Assembly (NCBI GenBank): GCA_028688175.1
Contig: JAQTYS010000048.1
Coordinates: forward strand, 1 to 13,616
Direction: 5' to 3'
DNA from: Methanothrix sp.
GTDB taxonomy: Archaea; Halobacteriota; Methanosarcinia; Methanotrichales; Methanotrichaceae
Length of the DNA: 13,616 nucleotides
Below the pieces are notes generated by a model. That model was not told the origin of the DNA, ran no database searches, and saw only the letters and a program-made list of their open reading frames with translations. The translations under genes were made by a program, and so were the position numbers. Shown piece by piece: positions 7,039 to 13,235 of the stretch (positions are counted from its first letter, which is position 1; each line of letters begins with the position of its first letter).

Positions 7039-7543
7039 GATAGCAGTTACTGGATCGCCCGGCATTGGCAAATCCACATTGGTCGGGAAAGTGGCAGCTA
7101 ACGCAGGCATGCGGGTGGGAGGAGTGCTGGCGCGAGATAAGCGTTACAAGGATCGGCGCATAGGATTTGAGCTGCTCGATCTTGCCTCGGGTGCGGTGGG
7201 CATGCTGGCCGATGAGACGGGCAGCGGACCACAACTTGGCAAGTACCGCGTCCACCCGGAAGACCTGGATGGCCTCGGCGCAAGGGCCATAGAAAACGCC
7301 CTGAAGTGCGAGCTGATCGTGGTGGACGAGGTGGGTCCAATGGAGCTTACTAGTCACAGGTTTGTCTCAGCCGTGGAGAATGCCATTGCCTCATCCCGGC
7401 CCATGCTTGTTGTGCTGCACGAGTGGTCTAATCACCGCCTGGCCAAGAAAATTCGCAGCACATTTAAGGTGATAACCGTAACCCGGGAGAATCGAGAATC
7501 CCTTGTCCAGGAGATTGCCCTCGCCCTGTCTGGCAAGAGATAA
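7028..7543 (+). CDS. THEP1-family nucleoside-triphosphatase
   Basis: A 171-residue P-loop NTPase of the THEP1 family (NTPase_1), which hydrolyses ATP, GTP and other NTPs slowly in vitro; its physiological role is unknown. The Walker A motif is GSPGIGKST (9-17), followed by GGVLARDKRYKDRRIGFELLDL (31-52), in which the segment around the conserved Gly-Phe is typical of the family, and a Walker B ELIVVDEVGPMEL (95-107) with the family-specific Glu-x-Gly-Pro-Met-Glu. A late HEWSNH (131-136) follows the third strand. The length is close to the usual 170-190 residues. GAGGGAG lies 8-14 bases upstream of the ATG, within the end of the Toprim gene. Last gene of the three-gene cluster; it converges with the TPR gene with a 12-bp gap. 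Confidence 0.93.
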   Translation: MVPRIAVTGSPGIGKSTLVGKVAANAGMRVGGVLARDKRYKDRRIGFELLDLASGAVGMLADETGSGPQLGKYRVHPEDLDGLGARAIENALKCELIVVDEVGPMELTSHRFVSAVENAIASSRPMLVVLHEWSNHRLAKKIRSTFKVITVTRENRESLVQEIALALSGKR

Positions 7544-7555
7544 GCCCGCCGCCAA

Positions 7556-8278
7556 TCAGAGTCCTAATTCCTTAGCTTGCTTAAAAGCTTCTTCTGCCTC
7601 ATCGTTACGATGTAGTGATTGGTAGGCTACCCCTAGATTCTTCCAGGCAGTAGCATATTCCGGTTCAATCTGTATGGCCTTTAAGAAGCAACTTATCGCC
7701 TCCTCGTGCCTGGCCAAAACTCCTAAGGCCACACCTTTGTTGTTCCAGGCATAGATATCGAACGGATCAATTAGCAGCGCCTCATCATAGCTGTCGATAG
7801 CTTCATCATGTCGGTTAAGATTATCCAGAGCCGCGCCCCGGTTGTTCCAGGCCCTTCTGCCGTCCGGACCGAGCGGATTGCACAGAATAGCTCTGGCATA
7901 GCTTTCCACTGCCGTCTCATATTTTCCCAATCGGTGCAGGGCAAAGCCTCTTACTATCCAGGTTCTGGCATTGTGCGGATCGAGGGCTATGGCTTTTTCA
8001 CAGGATGCCACTGCATCCGTATTTCTATCCAGCTGGCTGCAGACCCAGGCATAAGCCCTCCATGCATCGGCATTATCAGGTTCGAGCAGCAGAGCTTTCT
8101 CCAGGACTGCTGCCGCCTCATCGTACCTGCCAAGTTTTCGTAGGGCCGCTGCTTTTTGAAAGCACAAGGCGAAGCTACACGGGACGGCTTCATCCGCCTT
8201 CTCCCAGGAGGAAAGTGCCTCCTCGTAATTTCCCTGGGCATAGTGAGCCTCAGCCCTAGCGTTTTCATCTTCATACAT
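7556..8278 (-). CDS. Tetratricopeptide (TPR) repeat protein
   Basis: A 240-residue protein made almost wholly of about seven TPR units of 34 residues. Repeats can be read by their W/Y-x-x-x-G/A-x-x-L-x-x-x-x-x-x-A-x-x-x-(F/Y)-x-x-A-(L/I)-x-x-x-P pattern, for example AWRAYAWVCSQLDRNTDAVA, TWIVRGFALHRLGKYETAVE, AWNNRGAALDNLNRHDEAID, AWNNKGVALGVLARHEEAIS and AWKNLGVAYQSLHRNDEAEE. No signal peptide or membrane segment is visible, so it is probably a cytoplasmic scaffold for protein-protein contacts; partners are unknown. The ATG at 8278 is preferred over an upstream in-frame GTG at 8293 because GTGAT sits about 10 bases before it as a ribosome site. Such TPR genes are abundant in Methanosarcinales and their function can rarely be assigned. 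Confidence 0.9.
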   Translation of the reverse strand: MYEDENARAEAHYAQGNYEEALSSWEKADEAVPCSFALCFQKAAALRKLGRYDEAAAVLEKALLLEPDNADAWRAYAWVCSQLDRNTDAVASCEKAIALDPHNARTWIVRGFALHRLGKYETAVESYARAILCNPLGPDGRRAWNNRGAALDNLNRHDEAIDSYDEALLIDPFDIYAWNNKGVALGVLARHEEAISCFLKAIQIEPEYATAWKNLGVAYQSLHRNDEAEEAFKQAKELGL

Positions 8279-8395
8279 ATTATTCCAGATCACAAGCTCT
8301 TATCATTGCCATTATTTGTCGACCAGCTTATGCTCATGGCGGTGCAATTAAGGTTTCCGATGAAATGGTATTCAAGCATTGGCTCATATAGTAAA

Positions 8396-8425
8396 GTATA
8401 TATTATACATATTACTAAAGTAATA
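8396..8425 (+). promoter_or_regulatory. TATA box with overlapping operator-like palindromes
   Basis: TATATATTATA (8397-8407) is a good archaeal TATA box and would put transcription start near 8430, about 30 bases before the ATG at 8461. The box is itself symmetric (GTATA at 8396-8400 and TATAC at 8404-8408). Immediately downstream is a perfect inverted repeat, TATTACT (8410-8416), two bases, AGTAATA (8419-8425). A dimeric repressor bound here would block pre-initiation complex assembly; autoregulation by one of the downstream helix-turn-helix proteins is a natural but untested idea. Confidence 0.55.
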
Positions 8426-8460
8426 CTAAATATATGGGGGAAAGGTTTTGGAGGGGTACA

Positions 8461-8766
8461 ATGAAACCACAGCGGTCCGAGATCTTTGGCCGAATGGTCA
8501 GGTTCCTCAATCTGGACACAGATGGTCTGAGGCGAGTTGTTCTTGAGTCGATTGTCGAGGCTGGGGAGTTTACGGTAGCCTCTATTCATGAAAGCGTATG
8601 CAAGAGGATTGATGTTTCCAAGAAGGTTGTAGCTTCCATGATCGGCTACATTTGTTCACGTCTGGGAATATTGCATGTCAATAAAAAGTCATATCGTACG
8701 CCCATGAGCTATGTCTTGAGGGATGAATATGCAGATATAGCTCGAGCAGTTCTGGCCAGCTTATGA
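8461..8766 (+). CDS. Small archaeal protein, DUF2551-like, helix-turn-helix-like fold
   Basis: A 101-residue protein that I recognise only as resembling DUF2551, an archaeal family of unknown function. The predicted helices include LRRVVLESIVEAGEFTVASI, VCKRIDVSKKVVASMIGYIC and SRLGILHVNKKSYRTPMSYVL. The arrangement of helix, turn, helix, then a short beta-wing (GILHV...SYVL) suggests a winged-helix DNA-binding domain. GGAGGGG 5 bases before the ATG is a strong ribosome site and decides this start over an in-frame ATG at 8434. The end shares ATGA with the next gene, so the two are translationally coupled. The promoter upstream carries palindromes that could be its own operator. DNA binding is inferred, not shown. 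Confidence 0.72.
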   Translation: MKPQRSEIFGRMVRFLNLDTDGLRRVVLESIVEAGEFTVASIHESVCKRIDVSKKVVASMIGYICSRLGILHVNKKSYRTPMSYVLRDEYADIARAVLASL

Positions 8767-9164
8767 CCAATGTTAAGACGGCACCTCGGACCGCCACAAC
8801 GCTCAAGGTTCGTTCTAAATCAGAATACGCCATAAGCCGCTCTCGTGATCCGTATCATGAGCTAATGCTTCGCCTTTTTCAGGAGGAAACCACAGCACTG
8901 CGAGGGCGAAAATTCCTGCAAATGGTGGAGGATCGCCAAAAGAGTGGCGATCCATTAAAGACGGAAGAGTGGGAGCGGCTTCTGATTGATCTCGATGTTA
9001 GTCGATCTGCCTTCTATGCTATGAGGAACAAGCTACTTGGGGCGGGCCTGATTACAAACAAGGGCGGAGAATACCGGCTCTCCGGTATGTTCAGCCGCGA
9101 TCTTATGGACATGGCTCGTTGGTGGTGGACGGCGGTCCTTGGCAATAACCTGGAAAACCTATAG
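8763..9164 (+). CDS. Hypothetical winged-helix-like protein coupled to the DUF2551-like gene
   Basis: A 133-residue protein I do not recognise by name. The N-terminal 30 residues are polar, basic and probably disordered (TAPRTATTLKVRSKSEYAIS). The middle has DPYHELMLRLFQEETTALRGRKFLQMVEDRQK, predicted helical. The C-terminal half, EEWERLLIDLDVSRSAFYAMRNKLLGAGLI followed by NKGGEYRLSG, has the look of a helix-turn-helix with a wing, like many archaeal transcription regulators. The end is tryptophan-rich (MARWWWTAVLGN). Its ATG overlaps the stop of the preceding gene as ATGA, and there is no independent ribosome site, so it is made by coupled translation, and the two products may work together. 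Its stop codon abuts the stop of tfe on the opposite strand, with a 6-bp overlap of the two genes. Confidence 0.7.
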   Translation: MTNVKTAPRTATTLKVRSKSEYAISRSRDPYHELMLRLFQEETTALRGRKFLQMVEDRQKSGDPLKTEEWERLLIDLDVSRSAFYAMRNKLLGAGLITNKGGEYRLSGMFSRDLMDMARWWWTAVLGNNLENL

Positions 9165-9710
9165 GCAGGCTTTTAATTCAATCATCTGTTTTTCGATGGT
9201 CTCCACTACTTTGGCATTCTCCATAAACTCAAGGCTCCCCTGACAGAAGGGACAGAGGAAATTAGCTTCACTCGCTTCGTCAAAGATGAACCGTGCGCAG
9301 CCTTCTGTGCAGGCATAAAATATGTTTTCCCTCTCATAGGCCAGCCTTTCGTCTAATTTACGTAGCAGCCTTTTAGCTTCTGATTCCAGCGCCTTTTCGA
9401 AATTCTCAGGACATAATTGCCACAAATAGGTGAGCCAGCCGGAATCAGGATCGCGTTTGCGTCGATATATGGCCAGCCTGTGTTCGTAAAGCAGGTAAAG
9501 GGTGCGTCTAACGGTATTCAGGCTGATGCCGGTAAGCTCTGCCAGCTTCTCGTCAGTGATCTCTTCGCCTGGTATGCATTCTACAATTCTTAAGCCGTCT
9601 TCCCCTACAAGCTTGTTTAGATATGCTCGATGAATAGACTCTTCTATGACCGTCAATGAATCACTACCTGGATATAAGCTAGTTATACCCCATTTGCTTG
9701 GCTGTTTCAT
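9159..9710 (-). CDS. tfe: Archaeal transcription factor E (TFE, TFIIE-alpha homologue)
   Basis: TFE binds RNA polymerase and the promoter to help strand opening at TATA promoters. The 183-residue protein has the expected two-part structure: an extended winged helix, with VGEDGLRIVECIPGEEITDE, LAELTGISLNTVRRTLYLLYEHRLA (57-80) and the wing RRKRDPDSGWLTYLWQL, then a coiled linker (102-128) and a zinc ribbon FYACTEGC (131-138) ... FLCPFC (151-156) with Cys134, Cys138, Cys153 and Cys156. Start is uncertain. The ATG at 9710 gives about 20 more residues than usual; an in-frame TTG at 9656 would give a protein beginning TVIEESIHRAYLNKLVGEDG, closer to related TFE proteins, and TTATATCC lies about 15 bases upstream of that codon. 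A TATATA box at 9771-9780 favours the longer form. Converges with the small HTH gene pair. Confidence 0.93.
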   Translation of the reverse strand: MKQPSKWGITSLYPGSDSLTVIEESIHRAYLNKLVGEDGLRIVECIPGEEITDEKLAELTGISLNTVRRTLYLLYEHRLAIYRRKRDPDSGWLTYLWQLCPENFEKALESEAKRLLRKLDERLAYERENIFYACTEGCARFIFDEASEANFLCPFCQGSLEFMENAKVVETIEKQMIELKACL

Positions 9711-9770
9711 CCGGAGCAATTGTCACCCAGTGCCCCGAGTTTGCTTTAGATTAATATTTAGGTCTTTCTT

Positions 9771-9780
9771 CTATATATCC
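9771..9780 (-). promoter_or_regulatory. Candidate TATA box of tfe
   Basis: On the minus strand GGATATATAG is a close match to an archaeal TATA box. The start site would fall near 9748, leaving a leader of roughly 38 bases before the ATG at 9710. Confidence 0.5.
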
Positions 9781-10043
9781 TCATCGTGACGATTTTTTTT
9801 GGTAATTGAATGCGGCTTAGAGCCTTTTTCCCGTCGCATACTTAGAAATATTTTAGACAAACGATTCGCACGCAGCGGGTTATAAAAGTAGCCTACAATA
9901 TTGCCATTACCCTGGTATTAGATGCATATGGATAGAGAATATATAATTGGTTGCTATGTTTTGAATATATTAACATAAACATAATTCTGCCGATATCAAT
10001 ACTACTGCGACAATTTACACATATGCTTTTAAAAATGCCCGAA

Positions 10044-10060
10044 AATTAAAAAAAAATGTT
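10044..10060 (-). terminator. Oligo-T terminator of the winged-helix regulator
   Basis: On the minus strand, about 30 bases after the stop of the regulator, there is a run of nine T (10056-10048) followed by AATTTTC. This is a strong archaeal-style terminator. No stable stem immediately precedes it. Confidence 0.65.
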
Positions 10061-10087
10061 TTGAGGTTGGACCCCCCATTAACGGCC

Positions 10088-10477
10088 TTAGCTAGATCCT
10101 GCCTCCCCCAAGAGTGCCTTGAGTTTTTGTATGGATTGTAGGGCTTGGTTGGCCTCGTTGAGCTTTTCCTGCTCATAGTGCGCAAGAATGTCTTCAATTG
10201 GTGTCTTGAGGCGGTAGACCTTCATAGGCCGGCCGGTGCCATCGCTCCGGCTCATCTTCTCCTCCACCCAGTTGTTCTTCCTAAGAGTGCGAAGAGCGAT
10301 GCTCACCTCAGGTTGGCGCAGATCTGAGCCTCTCTCAATCTCGCGGGAGGTGGCCTCTGTGCCGCTGGCCAGGTAGGCGATCATATTGGAGACTTTCCTT
10401 GGCACTCCCAGGCTTTTCAGAGTCTCTACAACTTCAATATCTTTTTCGTCAAATCTCATTACGAACGATTCCTTCAT
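10088..10477 (-). CDS. Winged-helix transcriptional regulator with coiled-coil tail
   Basis: A 129-residue predicted DNA-binding protein of the TrmB/ArsR/MarR-like archaeal type. The core reads VVETLKSLGVPRKVSNMIAYLASG, then a helix-turn-helix ATSREIERGSDLRQPEVSIALRTLRKNNWV (42-71), a wing with GTGRPMKVYRL (80-90), and a C-terminal charged helix ILAHYEQEKLNEANQALQSIQKLKALL likely to dimerise. No ligand-binding domain is present, so it is a minimal regulator similar to COG4738-type proteins. The ATG at 10477 is favoured by GGGAG upstream (a second ATG lies at 10459). A clear TATA box CTATTTATATC is about 50 bases upstream, flanked by inverted GTACGTT/AACGTAC heptamers, and a T9 terminator follows. 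Target genes are unknown; control of its own promoter is plausible. Confidence 0.87.
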   Translation of the reverse strand: MKESFVMRFDEKDIEVVETLKSLGVPRKVSNMIAYLASGTEATSREIERGSDLRQPEVSIALRTLRKNNWVEEKMSRSDGTGRPMKVYRLKTPIEDILAHYEQEKLNEANQALQSIQKLKALLGEAGSS

Positions 10478-10527
10478 TGTTATCTTCTCCCTTATTTTAC
10501 TCCCTTGTTATAAATGAAGTACGTTAT

Positions 10528-10538
10528 GATATAAATAG
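10528..10538 (-). promoter_or_regulatory. TATA box of the winged-helix regulator
   Basis: The minus-strand sequence CTATTTATATC matches the archaeal TATA consensus well. The start site would fall near 10510, about 33 bases before the ATG, leaving room for the GGGAG ribosome site. GTACGTT (10519-10525) and AACGTAC (10585-10591) lie either side of it as an inverted pair. Confidence 0.6.
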
Positions 10539-10549
10539 TTTATTTATGT

Positions 10550-10621
10550 AAAAAAAATTTTTACTATTATTATTACATTCGGTAAACGTACCAAAAATAA
10601 ATAACTTTGCAAAAATTTGAA
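10550..10621 (-). terminator. T-rich terminator region after the PurM-like gene
   Basis: Downstream of the PurM-like gene on the minus strand come TTTTT (10615-10611), TTTTT (10597-10593) and eight T (10557-10550). Repeated T tracts are a normal archaeal terminator. The last tract sits just upstream of the TATA box of the next gene, so it should isolate the two units. Confidence 0.5.
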
Positions 10622-11932
10622 TTACACTCTTTTTATCTTCTCAATAAATTTCTTTTTTTTCTCCACAGCATTCCTAGCTGCCCGATCGACTTTTGCCGTC
10701 ATCTCGGCCACATCTCTTTTCGCGTCCTGGCCTATTGCCTTTTTTATAGGCGTGTAAGCAGCTTCTCTAAATCGCGGTGAAAAGTCAGAGACCTTGCTAT
10801 CCATGTGGAGCAAAGCGCCTTCTCCTTCCTCAACAGTGCCGATCTCATCCACTGCCACGCCTGCTCTGCCAATGGTCTTGGCGATCTCTTTTGCCTCTTC
10901 CTCGGGAGCTATTATGAGCAGGGCATCGATGGAGACGCCCAGGTAGTCGATCTGCAAGTCGTCGAGCATCTCCAGGACCCGCGCATTTACCAGGCGGCGC
11001 ATCCTCTCTTCCTCGAATTGCAGCTTTACCCCTGCTGTGTAGGAGATCTCTTTGGCATCGCCGCGAATGCCCCCATTGGTCACATCGGTCATGGCGTGAA
11101 TGGTGAGATCTTCCTTGAGCAGAGCCTCGCAGGCCTCCAGGAATTTGATATTCAGTGTTTCTTCCACCACCTCATGCCGGTCGTAATAAAGCGCAGCCGA
11201 GCAGACCGTACCGCCTCCTGCTCCCTCGCTCATCATGATCACGTCCCCAGGTCGGGCGCTCTTTCTGGCGGTGAGCTTATTTGAGACGCCCACCGCGCCC
11301 ACGCAGCCGGTCAGCCGGTCGCCGATGACCATATCTCCGCCGATGCGCAGCGTGCTGCCGGTGATGAGAGGGACGCCGATCAGCTCAGAGACGGTGGCAA
11401 TGCCGGCGATGTGGTCGAAGAGCTTGGATACGTCCCCATCGTCGGCAAGATGAATATCGGATAGAAGAGCCACAGGCCGCGCTCCCATGACGTAGACATC
11501 GCGAAGCGCGGCGCGAGTTACATGAAAGCCAGCCAGGAAAGGATAGTCGCTGAGGCGGGAGTGCATGCCGTCTACCGTAACGGTGATGAATTCCCCGCTG
11601 GCTCTAACCACGCCCGAGTCGTCCAGCTGGCGGGAGTCGACAACGGCTTCGGTACGGCCAATGACTTCGGCGATCTTGGTGTGTGTATAAAAATCGCCTG
11701 ATCCGCGCGAGCCAACACCATAGTCGCCCATGGTGACGCCCACGCTCTCCAGCCGGAAGACTTCGCCCCGGGGATGCAGCGTCGCTTTCGCTTCCTCCAG
11801 GACGGCATCCGCCAGGATGAGGGCTTTATCCTCGGGTATTCGCTTGACCTCTCTGATCAGTGATATGAGCTTGGACTTAATATCCGGGTCCTCTCGCAGC
11901 AGGCCCCTCTTGGCCAATCCTTCCAGGTCCAT
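10622..11932 (-). CDS. AIR synthase (PurM)/SelD-superfamily protein of unknown substrate
   Basis: A 436-residue ATP-dependent enzyme of the PurM/ThiL/SelD/HypE superfamily. Residues 64-93 hold GVTMGDYGVGSRGSGDFYTH and KIAEVIG; LDDSGVV (103-109) is the equivalent of the metal/ATP-binding DDAAVV of the family; GARPVALLSDIHLADDGD (150-167) and GSTLRIGGDMVIGD (192-205) continue the N-terminal fold, and MTDVTNGGIRGDA (281-293) marks the C-terminal domain. The Cys or Sec of true SelD is absent, so selenophosphate synthesis is unlikely. It fits the selenophosphate-synthetase-related group (COG2144) found in methanogens, whose reaction is not known. An extra N-terminal helical region (1-60) and a very basic C-terminal tail (411-436) stand out. 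The ATG at 11932 is chosen over an in-frame TTG at 12010 because MDLEGLAKRGL looks like the family start. Confidence 0.85.
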   Translation of the reverse strand: MDLEGLAKRGLLREDPDIKSKLISLIREVKRIPEDKALILADAVLEEAKATLHPRGEVFRLESVGVTMGDYGVGSRGSGDFYTHTKIAEVIGRTEAVVDSRQLDDSGVVRASGEFITVTVDGMHSRLSDYPFLAGFHVTRAALRDVYVMGARPVALLSDIHLADDGDVSKLFDHIAGIATVSELIGVPLITGSTLRIGGDMVIGDRLTGCVGAVGVSNKLTARKSARPGDVIMMSEGAGGGTVCSAALYYDRHEVVEETLNIKFLEACEALLKEDLTIHAMTDVTNGGIRGDAKEISYTAGVKLQFEEERMRRLVNARVLEMLDDLQIDYLGVSIDALLIIAPEEEAKEIAKTIGRAGVAVDEIGTVEEGEGALLHMDSKVSDFSPRFREAAYTPIKKAIGQDAKRDVAEMTAKVDRAARNAVEKKKKFIEKIKRV

Positions 11933-12039
11933 AGGGCGGAGTTGTTGCTCACCGGTAGTAAAGTATTTGGCAGGGAAAATTTCGGCCTGGTGACTTTTTA
12001 TTTGGATCAAGAGAATGTTTATGGGAAAGATGGTTGTGG

Positions 12040-12064
12040 ATTCGGGTGATTGTGTCCCCCGAAT
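12040..12064. repeat. Short inverted repeat upstream of the RhuM gene
   Basis: ATTCGGG (12040-12046) and CCCGAAT (12058-12064) form a 7-bp stem with an 11-base spacer, about 70 bases before the RhuM-family ATG and about 110 bases before the PurM-like gene ATG on the other strand. It could be an operator or a leader hairpin. No convincing TATA box was found beside it. Confidence 0.4.
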
Positions 12065-12132
12065 TTAGATCGCAGTGGCAGCGAACAAAATGCAGAGATT
12101 CTGAGGATGGCATTCAAAGGCAGGATATTGAT

Positions 12133-13173
12133 ATGAGCGACAAAGTGGGCGCAGCTGCGCCGGATACGGGGATCATATTTTACCAGACCGAAGATGGCAA
12201 ATCCCGCATTCAGGTTCGGATGCAGGACGGCACCGTCTGGCTCAATCAGAGGCTATTGGCCGAGCTTTACCAGGTCTCAGTGCGCACCATCAGCGAGCAT
12301 ATCATCAATATCTACAATGACCATGAGCAGAGCCCACAGGCAACTATCCGGAAATTCCGGATAGTTCAAACCGAAGGCAGTCGCCAGATAGAGCGGCTGG
12401 TGGACTTCTACAGCCTGGAGATGATACTGGCCATCGGCTACCGGGTGCGCAGCCACCGGGGCGTTCAGTTCCGCCGCTGGGCTACCGAGCGCCTGCGTGA
12501 GTTCATAGTCAAGGGCTTTGTGCTGGATGATGAGCGGCTAAAAGGAGAGCGGGCCCTCGGCCAGGACTACTTCGACGAGCTGCTGGAGCGCATTCGCGAT
12601 ATTCGGGCCTCGGAGAAGCGCTTCTACCAGAAGGTCCGAGATATCTATACCCTCTCCATCGATTACGACTCCCAGGCAGTGATCACCCAGGCATTCTTTA
12701 AAGTAGTTCAGAACAAGCTGCATTGGGCCATAACCGGCCATACCGCAGCCGAGTTGATCTCCGAGCGGGCCGATGCCAGCAAGTCGAATATGGGGCTGAC
12801 AAGCTGGAAGGCAGCCCGCGTCCGGCAGGCTGATGTCCTGGTGGCCAAGAACTACCTCCTGGCCGATGAGATCGCACAGCTCAACCGGTTGGTGACCATG
12901 TGGCTGGACTATGCCGAGGACCAGGCCCAGCGGAGAAGCCCTGTCTACATGAAGAACTGGCAGGAGAAGCTGGATTCATTCCTGCAATTCAACCAGCGAG
13001 CCATTCTGGAGCATAGTGGGAGCATCTCGATGGAAGATGCCAAACGTTTGGCCCTGGAGCAGTACCACACCTTCAGCCAGCGGCTGATCGAAGAGGGCGA
13101 TGCCCTGGCTGAGAAGGAGTTTGAAGGGGAAGTCAAGAAGATGCTTGGTAAAGATCCGGAGGACGATAAATAA
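12133..13173 (+). CDS. RhuM-family protein (virulence protein RhuM-like)
   Basis: A 346-residue protein of the RhuM family, named from a Salmonella pathogenicity-island gene and widespread in bacteria, often in mobile or defence-rich regions; its biochemical role is unknown. Recognisable blocks are VWLNQRLLAELYQVSVRTIS (35-54), a helix-turn-helix-like segment; ATIRKFRIVQTEGSRQIERL (70-89); FYSLEMILAIGYRVRSHRGV (92-111) and FRRWATERLREFIVKGFVLD (113-132), typical of KilA-N/Bro-like and RhuM phage-related proteins; ASEKRFYQKVRDIY (159-172); and NKLHWAITGHTAAELI (194-209) with RAD. The ATG at 12133 is supported by AGGA 8-11 bases upstream and by family length; the frame is open to 12034. A perfect 25-bp palindrome lies within codons 70-79. 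The flanking period-8 repeat and bacterial affinity suggest transfer into this archaeon. Confidence 0.9.
   Translation: MSDKVGAAAPDTGIIFYQTEDGKSRIQVRMQDGTVWLNQRLLAELYQVSVRTISEHIINIYNDHEQSPQATIRKFRIVQTEGSRQIERLVDFYSLEMILAIGYRVRSHRGVQFRRWATERLREFIVKGFVLDDERLKGERALGQDYFDELLERIRDIRASEKRFYQKVRDIYTLSIDYDSQAVITQAFFKVVQNKLHWAITGHTAAELISERADASKSNMGLTSWKAARVRQADVLVAKNYLLADEIAQLNRLVTMWLDYAEDQAQRRSPVYMKNWQEKLDSFLQFNQRAILEHSGSISMEDAKRLALEQYHTFSQRLIEEGDALAEKEFEGEVKKMLGKDPEDDK
12342..12366. repeat. Perfect 25-bp palindrome inside the RhuM-family gene
   Basis: AACTATCCGGAA (12342-12353), a central A, then TTCCGGATAGTT (12355-12366): twelve base pairs with no mismatch. It encodes residues 70-79, A-T-I-R-K-F-R-I-V-Q, so the symmetry falls on a conserved protein segment. 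It could be an operator for an autoregulator, a recognition site for a nuclease or recombinase, or a by-product of codon choice. Confidence 0.85.
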
Positions 13174-13189
13174 ACCCGGGCTTCGCTAT

Positions 13190-13211
13190 TTTGTGAGTGC
13201 AAGTCCACAAA
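13190..13211. repeat. Short stem-loop after the RhuM-family gene
   Basis: TTTGTG (13190-13195) and CACAAA (13206-13211) form a 6-bp stem with a 10-base loop, 17 bases after the stop codon. It may serve as a 3' end structure. No oligo-T run follows, so a terminator role is doubtful. Confidence 0.3.
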
Positions 13212-13235
13212 TTCGATTCCATCATAGTCCGTTAG

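Larger units (their letters stand above)
9720..10087. other. Gene-poor AT-rich gap between tfe and the HTH regulator
   Basis: About 370 bp without a clear gene. It contains the candidate tfe promoter (9771-9780, -), a minimal stem ATCG-TGA-CGAT followed by eight T (9783-9800, +) that could terminate plus-strand transcripts, a good plus-strand TATA-like box TTATAAAAG (9880-9888), and 34 bases after it a tiny open frame at 9922-9978 (18 codons, MHMDREYIIGCY...). Near the right end is the T-run terminator of the HTH regulator. I find no tRNA, no CRISPR repeat and no recognisable structured RNA here. Whether the 9880 box drives an RNA is unknown. Confidence 0.5.

Noticed and set aside
8461..9164. 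Toxin-antitoxin pair
   Set aside because: Small coupled genes with an operator-like site would fit, but neither product resembles a known toxin and both look like helix-turn-helix proteins.
9720..10087. Possible tRNA or small structured RNA in the gene-poor gap
   Set aside because: No T-arm consensus, no acceptor-stem pairing and no C/D box pair in the right order could be found.
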